A stretch of 64,000 nucleotides of DNA from Roseivirga ehrenbergii (GTDB lineage Bacteria; Bacteroidota; Bacteroidia; Cytophagales; Cyclobacteriaceae), in the NCBI RefSeq assembly GCF_001593005.1, contig NZ_LQZQ01000006.1, positions 39,834 through 103,833 on the forward strand, in the 5' to 3' direction. The notes beneath the pieces were generated by a model. The model was not told where the DNA came from. It searched no databases and was given only the letters and a program-made list of their open reading frames with translations. The position numbers and the translations under genes are program-made. Positions 27,101 to 35,117 of this stretch are shown one piece after another (position 1 is the first letter of the stretch; every line of letters starts with the position of its first letter).

Positions 27101-29529
27101 TAAACTTGGTCGTTTAGCGCTGGCCCACCTTCTCCTAAATCAATTTGATACAATAAATCAGTTACTTCTCCAGTATTGGCATCAAAACTGAAAAGCTCTA
27201 CATAGTCTTCATTACCTTCAATCAAGGCAACAGCAATACGTAAACGATCACCTGAAAACTTCATTCCTGCTTGACCGCTTAAAGCATCGTTAATGCTGTG
27301 AACAGACCCAACGGAAGATAAGATTGGTTGCCCAATCCCTTGGTTTGTAATGGGGTATGCTCTAAAGGTATTTGTACCATACTCATGTGCCATTAACCAG
27401 TAACCACCAGCGCCTTCTAAGGCGATCAATTTTTCTGTGCTTCTGGTAAAGAGCACATTGTCTTTTGAAATTACTGCGCCTAATCCATTGTCTTCTTTGA
27501 GGTCAACAACAGAATATTTGAGCATATAGGTGTTGTCACCATGCACTTCTTCTGTAGTAAATACATAGAAGAGTGTTTCGTCATCTTCAAACGGAACAAT
27601 GACCACAGCTTGAGTAGAGGTAGAATCCCCACCAATCTTAGTTCCGTTAGGCATTACGCCATTGTCGGCATTCCATACTGATGTTCCATTGGTATAGAAT
27701 AGCACTTGGCCGTTCGCATCAGATATGGTGGAGGTACCTTCTGGTGCGTTCATGGCGTGTGCTGTTGTAATACTTCGCGGAGGCGGTGCCAGTCCATCCA
27801 CTTCATTAAAATCTATTCCCGCGCCATTCCCAAAATACCAAATATTGGCCGTTGGGTTTTCGTCACCATATACTTTTACTTCAACCGTTTCGTAAATCGG
27901 GCAACCTGTTGTAGGGGTAATCACGACCCAGTAATTGCCAGCGTCTGTAACGTCAATAGAAGAGGTGGTTTCTCCTGTGTTCCATCGGTATTCAAATGGG
28001 CCGCCAGTTGCTCCGCCTTGCTGCCCTTGACCACCGCTCTGAGGTTCAGCGTCTAAGGTTAAGGTTTCTCCTTCACAAATAGTGGTGTCTTGAAGCGATA
28101 CCTGAATGTCGTTTTCCATGATTTCACCCATAAGGGTATTGGACATGACTGTGCCAATGCCATCAAATTCCACGGTAAGAGTGGCCATGTACATTCCTGC
28201 TTGATCAAATGTAAAAATAGGGGCAATGGCATTTGAGGTAATTCCAAAAGGCTGAATATCCCAAGAATATGAAGTTGGAATGGCTGTTGATGGATCAATA
28301 TTGACATAAAACTGAACAGGAGTGTTCATGCAATAATCTCCATCATCTGAAATAGTTACCGTTGGGCCAATAGCTGCCGGAGGCATAAACTGCTGGAAAT
28401 AATCAGAGGCAGGGTCAAATTCGTCAAAAAGAGAAGGTTCGTAGTCTAATGCAGTAAGTGCGCTATCAGGTTGGTTAATTCTAGCCAATAACCTGGGGCC
28501 AGCTGCGGTTTCTTTATATATATGGTAGAGCGAACTGTCTGGTGCAAGCATTACACTTTGGCTCGCGCCTATTGGATTACTGAAAACGGGCTCTACTGAA
28601 GCCATAGGGTCAGATAAGTCAATTCTGTATAAGTTGCCAGAAGTTGAATTAGCTAAGTTTCTACTGAAGTAAAGTTTGGTTCCGTCATTCGACCAGCCAA
28701 TAGAACCGGTTAAGGTTTGGTTCGGAACAAACGAGTTGGCTACCGAACGGTTGAACATCAGCTCTGGGGTGTCGCGGTTAAAATCTAAAATTTGAATGTT
28801 GACATTATTGCTTGGGCGAACTGCAATTTGGGTACCCATTGGGTTGAGTGATAAATGCGCAGCCTGAACATTGGCTGTTAATACTGTTGGTGCACCTTGT
28901 GGGTCGAATGGCTGACCTGCTACGGGTATTTCGTGGATTTCGAAGTTTCCGTTGGTGCTATTCTGAGTTACCAGCCAAAACTGAGTCATATCACCTGAAG
29001 CTACGGTAAGCATACCATCGCCTCGGCTAATAATTCCTGTGGGTTGGTTTTTACTACCTATTACAACTGCTCCTGCTGGAGGGCCATCTACTCGGTTTCC
29101 TTGCGAACTCATATCCACTAAAGTGTACAGAATTTCACCTGTTACATTACGGTGAAAAACGTAATAGCGTGATTCATTTCCCACACCTGGTACTGGGCTT
29201 AAAGCCAACGGTTGAATACCATTTGGGTCTGTGGTTAGGCCAGTTCCATTTTCCATAATGGCATGGGTGGCGTCATAAATATTGATTCCGTCTGAGTAAA
29301 ATAATAGGTCTCCAGTAGTCGGGTCGGTGGCGGTTAGCTTTTCACCTGCATTGGTTTGAGCTATTTTTCCGTCTGCTATAAAAGATCTTGCGGCTTGTTC
29401 TTTACCAAAAATAAGGGCTTGGTCATTGTTGGAGAAATACCAATTATGACGTGTAAAGTTCTGAGCTTGTGTCAGTACCGAGAAAGTGATTCCTAATAAA
29501 AGGAGTAAAATGCGAGTTTTTCTTACCAC
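24199..29529 (-). CDS. Giant T9SS-secreted protein with duplicated propeller modules, PKD and SprB-like repeats
   Basis: A 1776-residue surface protein. The signal peptide is MVRKTRILLLLLGITFSVLTQAQ. Two homologous propeller-like modules follow: about 25-390 (HNWYFSNNDQALIFG...LLFYSDGINIYD) and about 565-930 (NIWYFGNGAGIDFN...VLFYTNGTSVWN), separated by a PKD/Ig-like region (395-560). Then come many PKD, Ig-like and SprB-like repeats (about 940-1680) and a type B C-terminal domain (VIVPEGNPPNNVF...AITVVR), the T9SS sorting signal. The start is GTG 29529; an in-frame stop lies just upstream. It is divergent from PorP/SprF, which typically helps export such cargo. Confidence 0.88.
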   Translation of the reverse strand: MVRKTRILLLLLGITFSVLTQAQNFTRHNWYFSNNDQALIFGKEQAARSFIADGKIAQTNAGEKLTATDPTTGDLLFYSDGINIYDATHAIMENGTGLTTDPNGIQPLALSPVPGVGNESRYYVFHRNVTGEILYTLVDMSSQGNRVDGPPAGAVVIGSKNQPTGIISRGDGMLTVASGDMTQFWLVTQNSTNGNFEIHEIPVAGQPFDPQGAPTVLTANVQAAHLSLNPMGTQIAVRPSNNVNIQILDFNRDTPELMFNRSVANSFVPNQTLTGSIGWSNDGTKLYFSRNLANSTSGNLYRIDLSDPMASVEPVFSNPIGASQSVMLAPDSSLYHIYKETAAGPRLLARINQPDSALTALDYEPSLFDEFDPASDYFQQFMPPAAIGPTVTISDDGDYCMNTPVQFYVNIDPSTAIPTSYSWDIQPFGITSNAIAPIFTFDQAGMYMATLTVEFDGIGTVMSNTLMGEIMENDIQVSLQDTTICEGETLTLDAEPQSGGQGQQGGATGGPFEYRWNTGETTSSIDVTDAGNYWVVITPTTGCPIYETVEVKVYGDENPTANIWYFGNGAGIDFNEVDGLAPPPRSITTAHAMNAPEGTSTISDANGQVLFYTNGTSVWNADNGVMPNGTKIGGDSTSTQAVVIVPFEDDETLFYVFTTEEVHGDNTYMLKYSVVDLKEDNGLGAVISKDNVLFTRSTEKLIALEGAGGYWLMAHEYGTNTFRAYPITNQGIGQPILSSVGSVHSINDALSGQAGMKFSGDRLRIAVALIEGNEDYVELFSFDANTGEVTDLLYQIDLGEGGPALNDQVYDVHFSTGGDKLFATMNNRNGGAPGGRILEYRIDSASTEVTRLASKTDISTSSTVTVNYGAIQTGPDGQLYVAMEIPGNPAGTPFIGSINVNEDTAAVSSFNQMQVPLTTGNSRLGLPNFVQNNVNPPMEPSMSAPDSTCVEERIELSGVGTSDIDEFLWTIIDDANTTVFSASGQDTAYVFPQGQAGRFDISLNISNRCGFDTTFVQTIDVFEIPPRPAVPTAVVLCEGSSHDLDALGGEPDDPTLSFEWTNSQGAVVSNSRYYSVTEEEIYTITITSVGGGGCVSSAEVYAAPPFEIELPETANLCEGESLTLDPNVNANNYIWTRINPDNSTTTLPNQRTATVDSSVPGIFTYVVSIEDPIEPGCFANDSTVVTINGSPNLSLVSSQDASCPQVGPTPDGEFVFNIAGTGNYSYTVSNATGATVAQSNSVNGPNDVSVTGLDGGIYSVNVTDNSTNCTDELTGIEIQNNNFNIIEPVVTADATCDTADGSITITLDDASVFPVSYVLTRDEAGFTPLSGNAVANGFVISGLEGGTYSIEVTSTALGCTATASGIVVNQPTDVQNLQISGTTEVCDISPSTTLTATSNNGTNYTWIGPSGPAGNTASITVTESGTYTVTADAPGVACPTSESVIVTLTVQPDVEIIQIGDVCDGTLVLEAQINNENPTATYNFAWSTGENTRSITVSADGTYDVTVREAGDLTCTGTYSETIDFPEELEATLSSSPACDDGQPITLTVDVLSGNATNFTWTRNGQAAGTGNPLVVNEEGSYTVTISDNSGCSIERSILIRRSVIPEGLLPDLEYYCSTSSNVLTVTAGIGFETYEWTLDGQPLAHSDQDLVIAAPGIYQVTMTTATGCVRVDQMEIIESCDPVILAPNVIVPEGNPPNNVFSVVPNGFVSDFQIFIYSRWGELIYQSSALEFQWNGTFNGQLVPIGTYPYVIKFRSRFQPERGEFEQRGAITVVR

Positions 29530-29748
29530 GCTAAATGATGTCTAGTAATAAAACACTGGAGCTAAAATATAACCCTATTACGTGGTTAACGGAGTTTTTA
29601 TTATATTCATCGCTCCTTAAAGTCAGCCCTAAGATAAGGGAATTCTCTTAGTAAGGTAAGCTTTGAGTGTTGGGTTTCGAGGAAAAAAAATAACTTTACG
29701 TTTCACAATAGTTTGAGGGTACTCAAGCGTTAAAGGTTAAAAGTTTAA

Positions 29749-30783
29749 ATGCGCAAAACTTTATTTTTGTTGATTGCCATTTTGGGAATAGGATTGGGAG
29801 AAGTTAAAGCCCAGGATCCACAGTTCTCACAGTTCTATGCTGCACCCTTGTATATCAACCCTGCTTTTACTGGTGCTTCGGGGTTTACCCGATTGGGAAT
29901 TAACTACCGAAACCAATGGCCATCGCTCGATGCCTCATTTGTAACCTTTTCATTTTATGCCGATCATTATTTGGAAAAATATAATAGTGGTGTAGGGTTT
30001 ATTGTAACTACTGATCGTGAAGGTGTTGCTGGCTTGCAAAGCACAAATGCTGGGCTTACTTACGCTTATCAACTGAAAGTTTCTGATAATCTCGTTTTTC
30101 GTCCGGGTATTCAGGCCAATTATTTTATGCGGAATGCCAATTTCTCAGACCTTGTTTTCGCCAGTCAGATTAACCCAGTTACAGGCTTTGACCCTAACTT
30201 ACCAGGCGACCCAAGTGTAACGGGCAGTAATTTGAATGTTAATTATTTAGACCTAGGAGTTGGGGGAATTCTTTATTCAAGAAATTTATTTTTGGGTGCT
30301 TCGGTTCAACATTTAACAGAACCAAATCAGTCGCTTTTAGATGGTGATAGCCCATTGAATCAGCGTGTTAGTATTCATGGAGGGTATAAAATTATGCTGA
30401 AGGAAGGAGCTCTAAGAAGAGACCTTACCTATACAAGAAAGGAAAGAAGCATTACTCCAATTTTTCAATACAAAACTCAAGGAGAATTTAGTCAGTTAGA
30501 TGCCGGTTTCTTTTTACACTTAGAGCCAATCAATTTGGGTTTACAATACAGGGGATTGCCAATTAAAACTTTCGAGAACTTCCCTAATAATGAGGCGTTG
30601 ATTTTCTCTTTTGGGGTTACTACCAGCGACTTTAATTTCGGCTATAGCTACGATTACACGCTCTCTGAATTGAGTAATGCGAGTGGAGGAGCTCATGAAA
30701 TCTCCATATCTTACTTATTTCAATGGGGTAAACCTTTGAGGCTTCCGCGTGACCAGTGGAGCATTCCTTGCCCGAAAAACTAA
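29749..30783 (+). CDS. PorP/SprF family type IX secretion outer-membrane protein
   Basis: A 344-residue outer-membrane beta-barrel of the PorP/SprF family. The signal peptide (1-21) ends GEVKAQ. The family start is QDPQFSQFYAAPLYINPAFTGA, and F-x-P-G-x-Q-A-N-Y-F-like strands follow. SprF-type proteins act with the T9SS to export specific type B cargo such as SprB. Two giant type B cargo genes lie divergently upstream, so these are its likely clients; that pairing is inferred. The next gene starts 6 nt after the stop. Confidence 0.92.
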   Translation: MRKTLFLLIAILGIGLGEVKAQDPQFSQFYAAPLYINPAFTGASGFTRLGINYRNQWPSLDASFVTFSFYADHYLEKYNSGVGFIVTTDREGVAGLQSTNAGLTYAYQLKVSDNLVFRPGIQANYFMRNANFSDLVFASQINPVTGFDPNLPGDPSVTGSNLNVNYLDLGVGGILYSRNLFLGASVQHLTEPNQSLLDGDSPLNQRVSIHGGYKIMLKEGALRRDLTYTRKERSITPIFQYKTQGEFSQLDAGFFLHLEPINLGLQYRGLPIKTFENFPNNEALIFSFGVTTSDFNFGYSYDYTLSELSNASGGAHEISISYLFQWGKPLRLPRDQWSIPCPKN

Positions 30784-30789
30784 ATTAGC

Positions 30790-32037
30790 ATGTCTTCGGT
30801 ACAGCTACTATACCTGATTATAGGAATTGTTTTGGTTGATTATTTCTTTGATCAACTGCTCGATTTCCTCAATATGAAATCAGCTAAAAGTAAATTACCA
30901 AAGGAACTCAAAGGTATTTATCCCCCAGAAGAATACGCTAAATCACAACGATATTTCAAAGCCAGGTCGAAATTCTCATTTCTTACCACCGCGTTTAGTA
31001 CAACACTTACTGTATTAATTATTGCTTTTGGGCTTTTCGGAGATTTGCATATTTGGCTTTCGGCTCATTTCACAAGCCCAATGTTGCATTCATTGGCCTT
31101 CTTTGGTGTTCTGTTTTTGGTTTCTGACATTATTAATATACCCTTTGAGCTATATTCTACTTTTGTGATTGAAGCAAAGTTTGGCTTCAATAAAACTTCC
31201 TTAAAAACATTTTGGGCAGATAAGCTAAAGGGCTATTTGTTGGTCGTTATTTTAGGTGGTGGTTTGGGCTATGTGTTGCTGTGGTTAATTTTTGAATGGC
31301 AAGAGCAATTCTGGATTTATGCACTTATCGTTATTACGACTTTCTCACTATTTATGAGTGTTTTCTATACATCACTCATTTTGCCTTTGTTCAATAAACT
31401 GACTCCTTTGGCCGAGGGCGAATTGAGAGATAAAATTAACGCCTATGCCGAACGCGTTAAATTTCCTTTAGACAATATTTTTGTAATTGATGGCTCTAAA
31501 AGGTCTAGTAAAGCGAATGCTTTTTTCTCTGGAATGGGGAAGAAAAAGAAAATTGTGCTTTACGACACGCTCATTGAAAAACAATCAGATGAAGAACTTG
31601 TGGCTGTTTTGGCGCATGAAGTAGGTCATTTTAAGAAGAAACATATTATGGTTGGCATGGCCATATCTGTAGTGCAAATGGCGGTTACATTATATATTTT
31701 ATCTCTTCTTATTTTTAATGAAAGCCTTTCCATGGCCTTGGGTGCAGAAGACCTATCGGTTCATTTAAATCTTGTTGCATTTGCGTTGCTTTATACGCCA
31801 ATTTCGAAACTCACAGGTATTTTAATGAACATGATTAGTAGGAAGAATGAATATGAAGCAGACGCTTATGCCTCCACAACCTACAATCCTGCGGCTTTAC
31901 AATCAGCACTTAAAAAGCTATCGGTGGATAGCCTTAGTAACCTTACACCGCATCCTGCATATGTTTTTGTAAACTATTCACACCCAACACTTCTCCAGAG
32001 GTTGAAACATATGGATCAATTTAAAAAACTAGAATAG
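30790..32037 (+). CDS. M48 family metallopeptidase (Ste24/CAAX-protease-like)
   Basis: A 415-residue polytopic zinc protease. The N-terminal M48_N region is PEEYAKSQRYFKARSKFSF followed by helices (residues 60-200). The zinc-binding HEXXH is in VLAHEVGHFKKKH (about residue 275). The third ligand Glu is in NEYEADAYA (about 355), and helices flank the site. Bacterial members take part in envelope protein quality control; the substrate is unknown. It lies 6 nt after PorP/SprF, so it is probably co-transcribed. It ends 2 nt from the convergent BamA-like gene, with no room for a terminator. Confidence 0.94.
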   Translation: MSSVQLLYLIIGIVLVDYFFDQLLDFLNMKSAKSKLPKELKGIYPPEEYAKSQRYFKARSKFSFLTTAFSTTLTVLIIAFGLFGDLHIWLSAHFTSPMLHSLAFFGVLFLVSDIINIPFELYSTFVIEAKFGFNKTSLKTFWADKLKGYLLVVILGGGLGYVLLWLIFEWQEQFWIYALIVITTFSLFMSVFYTSLILPLFNKLTPLAEGELRDKINAYAERVKFPLDNIFVIDGSKRSSKANAFFSGMGKKKKIVLYDTLIEKQSDEELVAVLAHEVGHFKKKHIMVGMAISVVQMAVTLYILSLLIFNESLSMALGAEDLSVHLNLVAFALLYTPISKLTGILMNMISRKNEYEADAYASTTYNPAALQSALKKLSVDSLSNLTPHPAYVFVNYSHPTLLQRLKHMDQFKKLE

Positions 32038-32039
32038 CT

Positions 32040-33995
32040 TTATCTGAAAATACTTGGAGATGGGCGTGTGATTAAGAAATCTGAAAAGTTAAACCCACTA
32101 TTCCCAGATAGGCTCAGGTCTGTCATTGGTATTCCAACTGGGGCATCGGGGTAATAGGCCAAACGAATTTCAATGGCTTTAAAAGTAAGGTTGTCATTTC
32201 TAATCCTAAAGCCTAAACCTATTCCAGATTGAGCCTTTTCGCTAAAAATGCTTTTCTTACCATTGTTTACCATGCCAAGGTCGTAGAAACCAAAAACAGC
32301 TAATTTAAAGTCAGCGGCTTCAAATGGGGTAAAGCTTACCGTTTCAATATTAATTAAGAAACGTTGAGTTCCTCTCAGTGTATTACTTTTCAAACCCCTT
32401 ATGCCATTTCCGTCTCTTATATCAATGTACTCGTTCGAAAATCGGTCGATGCCGTAGGTGTAATTTACATTTATAAATTGCCTGAATTTCCATCGGTTTA
32501 GATCAATTAATGAGCTGAAAAAGCGGAAATCAGCTTTGAATACACCTTGTTCAAAAACTTGGTTTTTCAGAAAGCTTTCTAACGAGAATCCTCCTAAAAA
32601 ATAGCCTAGGTTGCCCATATATCCTCCTCGGCCGGCTTTCCCGCCAAGAAAATAGCGGTGACCAAATTCTGCCCATTCATAACCTCCTAGTAATTCAATT
32701 TGATAGCCATAAGGTATATCTTCAGTTCTTCCATAACCAAAAATGAGTTGATCCTTAAAGTATCTTCTTTGCGAAATTCCTACAGAGCCAATGGCTAAAG
32801 TTCTATTATGGAATGGTTGATTAAGTTCAGTGTCAACTTCTGGTCTGAGTGTAAATTTTATATTTGAAATTCTTCCCGAAACAATAAGCCTTGTCCTTTC
32901 ATTTCGAATAGGGTCTTTTAAGTTGAGAGGGAAAGCCCTAGCCAGCCAAAAGTCTTGGTAGTCATAGCGTTGGTTAATTGTTTGAAAGTCATACTCTTCG
33001 TCTGAAATGATATTGGATAGTTCAGTAAAGCGAAGTCTTTGGTTCGTAAATTCAATACCACCTGCAAACTTAATTTTTGGTGAAATAAACTCACGCTGGA
33101 GTTTTACGCTGCTAAAATCTTGATTTACCGTATTGGCGTAATTGGCTTCAAACGAAATGAAAGAACGCTTAATGTTGGGCACTCGATAGCGTATCTGATA
33201 ACTGTACCTTTGGTCTGAGCTATGGTCTACGGAAAAACGATTGTCTATTTCGTGCCCAGAACCAAAAATGTTTTTGTGGTTTACCCTTAAAACACCCGAG
33301 TCAAAATCGCGTGCTTCAATGTCAAAAGATAAGGCCAGAACGTCTTTCGTTATAATTTCAACATCAACAATTTCGGGGTTATCCTCTCTTGGTTTTAAGT
33401 AAATCCGAGCATCTTTAATGTAAGGCAGTTCACGGAGAATCCTTTCATTATCGGCTATAATTAGCGGGTCAACAATATCACCACTAGAAAAAAGCAGGTT
33501 GTTGAGAATTACCCTTTCTCTGGTGTTAAAGTTGACCGTATTACCGGTTTTTTGAATAAAGGATTTTGGCTTCTCCTCGGGTTTATCCATTCTAGTACCT
33601 AAAGCTTTGAGCTTAATAAGCTCAATGTTTCCGATGATTTTTCCATTATGACTTTTAAATGGATTTTCACTTATAGAAAACTGTGTGGTGTCGAGCTTGA
33701 AATCATCAGAAGGCAGCGAAAACAAAAGATTGAAAAGCTCTTTTGTTATTTTTCGGTTAGACCATTTACCTTGAAGGCGCTGATAGAAATTACCTCTTAC
33801 TTTATAAAAAACAGTGTCCGGTAAAATTAAGACGGTGTCTTTATCGAAAGTATATCGGGCATCTTTTAAAATAATAGTTGTGTTTTTTGGTAAGGGAATA
33901 GTGTCATAATTTATTCTTTCCTGCTGTGCACAAAGTGAAAGACAAGACCATAAAGTCAGACAAAGAAAGATAATATGGTGTCTTTTAAGTTCGAT
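32040..33995 (-). CDS. BamA/TamA-like outer-membrane beta-barrel protein with POTRA domain
   Basis: About 651 residues. A POTRA-like segment is clear (NFNTRERVILNNLLFSSGDIV...RILRELPYIKDARIYL, with EIVDVEIITKD). It is followed by a C-terminal beta-barrel of about 400 residues (alternating strands, GLGFRIRND, ending PSIFR). The frame continues upstream of the first canonical start (TTG 33725) to a TAA at 34023-34025. That upstream part encodes a good signal peptide (LKRHHIIFLCLTLWSCLSLCAQQ; cleavage after CAQ is inferred) with no ATG, GTG or TTG. A start at ATC 33995, or ATT 34013, is therefore proposed; a short TTG-started product would lack export. It may insert or secrete outer-membrane proteins. 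Confidence 0.75.
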   Translation of the reverse strand: MELKRHHIIFLCLTLWSCLSLCAQQERINYDTIPLPKNTTIILKDARYTFDKDTVLILPDTVFYKVRGNFYQRLQGKWSNRKITKELFNLLFSLPSDDFKLDTTQFSISENPFKSHNGKIIGNIELIKLKALGTRMDKPEEKPKSFIQKTGNTVNFNTRERVILNNLLFSSGDIVDPLIIADNERILRELPYIKDARIYLKPREDNPEIVDVEIITKDVLALSFDIEARDFDSGVLRVNHKNIFGSGHEIDNRFSVDHSSDQRYSYQIRYRVPNIKRSFISFEANYANTVNQDFSSVKLQREFISPKIKFAGGIEFTNQRLRFTELSNIISDEEYDFQTINQRYDYQDFWLARAFPLNLKDPIRNERTRLIVSGRISNIKFTLRPEVDTELNQPFHNRTLAIGSVGISQRRYFKDQLIFGYGRTEDIPYGYQIELLGGYEWAEFGHRYFLGGKAGRGGYMGNLGYFLGGFSLESFLKNQVFEQGVFKADFRFFSSLIDLNRWKFRQFINVNYTYGIDRFSNEYIDIRDGNGIRGLKSNTLRGTQRFLINIETVSFTPFEAADFKLAVFGFYDLGMVNNGKKSIFSEKAQSGIGLGFRIRNDNLTFKAIEIRLAYYPDAPVGIPMTDLSLSGNSGFNFSDFLITRPSPSIFR

Positions 33996-34082
33996 AGTCT
34001 TCGGAGTTAGAATGCCTTTCTCTTAATATAGTTGAAAAAGGGAATTTGAAGAAATAGAAGAGGACTGTTTTTGGGGCGACTT

Positions 34083-35117
34083 TTAAAGAAAGTCGATATC
34101 GATATTTCCTGGATATTTCATAAGATAACTTAAGCCATCTTGAGGCTTCATTCCTTCATAAAGAATTTTATAAAGGGTGTCGGTAATCAAAGGTTTAATC
34201 CCTTGGGCATCTGCTAATTGCTTAATGATTTTAATCGTGTTTACACCTTCAGCGGTTTCCTCCATCTCGGCAATGGCTTCATCCATGCTTTTTCCTTGTG
34301 CCAATTTAAAACCAATAGTGTAGTTTCGGCTGGTTTGACTAGAAGCGGTGGCGACCAAGTCGCCAATACCTGCTAAACCAATGAATGACGATATTTCACC
34401 ACCTAAGGCTTTTCCCAAGTATATCATTTCAACTAAGCCTCTACTGATCAATAACCCTTTGGCGTTATCGCCAAAACCTAAACCAGAGATGATGCCCGAA
34501 GCAATAGCAATTATGTTTTTAAGTACTCCACAAAGTTCGACTCCCTTCAAGTCTTGATTACCGTAAACTTGAAATTTTTCAGACCTCAGTAATCTTTTAC
34601 CCTCATTAATTACCTCATTGAATGGCGAAGCAATTACAGTAGCTGCTGGGTGACCTAAAGCTAATTCTTTTGCCAAATTAGGGCCTGCCATGCAACCCAC
34701 ACGCACCACTACACTTTCTTCCCTTATTACCTCACTCATGGTTCTAATGCATGATCGATCCATTTTGAAATCGGTTGGCATTTCGTGAGGTAGAATTAAA
34801 TCTAAGCCTTTGGTGCCATGAATGAGTACATGGTATGGATGTAGAAAAGGAGCAAACTGCCGCATCATATCCCTGAAATTAGCTGAAGGAACTACAGGGA
34901 ATATCACATTGCATTTTTTAGCAACTTCTTCTAAACTATTTGTAACAGTTATGTTTTCGTGGAGGTGTTGTCCGTTCGAAATTCTGGTCGACTTAATTTT
35001 TTCGACTGTTTCAGCATTTCGGGCATATAATAACACCTTCGAATTCTTTGAAAGAATATTTGCTACAGCTGTTCCAAAACTGCCTGAACCAATAACCCCA
35101 ACACATTCCTTAGACAT
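34083..35117 (-). CDS. gpsA: Glycerol-3-phosphate dehydrogenase [NAD(P)+]
   Basis: Cytosolic enzyme that reduces dihydroxyacetone phosphate to sn-glycerol 3-phosphate for phospholipid synthesis. It has 344 residues, the family length. The Rossmann dinucleotide motif is GVIGSGSFGTAVAN (residues 6-19). Other blocks are GTKGL, GPNLAKELALGHPAATV and the catalytic lysine region ELCGVLKNIIAIASGIISGL. ATG 35117 (MSKECVGVIG) is chosen over the upstream TTG; it overlaps the stop of the PlsB-like gene (ATGTCTAA). This places the supplier of glycerol 3-phosphate directly behind its likely consumer. Confidence 0.96.
   Translation of the reverse strand: MSKECVGVIGSGSFGTAVANILSKNSKVLLYARNAETVEKIKSTRISNGQHLHENITVTNSLEEVAKKCNVIFPVVPSANFRDMMRQFAPFLHPYHVLIHGTKGLDLILPHEMPTDFKMDRSCIRTMSEVIREESVVVRVGCMAGPNLAKELALGHPAATVIASPFNEVINEGKRLLRSEKFQVYGNQDLKGVELCGVLKNIIAIASGIISGLGFGDNAKGLLISRGLVEMIYLGKALGGEISSFIGLAGIGDLVATASSQTSRNYTIGFKLAQGKSMDEAIAEMEETAEGVNTIKIIKQLADAQGIKPLITDTLYKILYEGMKPQDGLSYLMKYPGNIDIDFL

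Noticed and set aside
25114..28307. Several frames on both strands inside the giant T9SS protein gene
   Set aside because: They are shadows of the 1776-residue frame, with Cys/Ser/Trp-rich translations typical of antisense reading.
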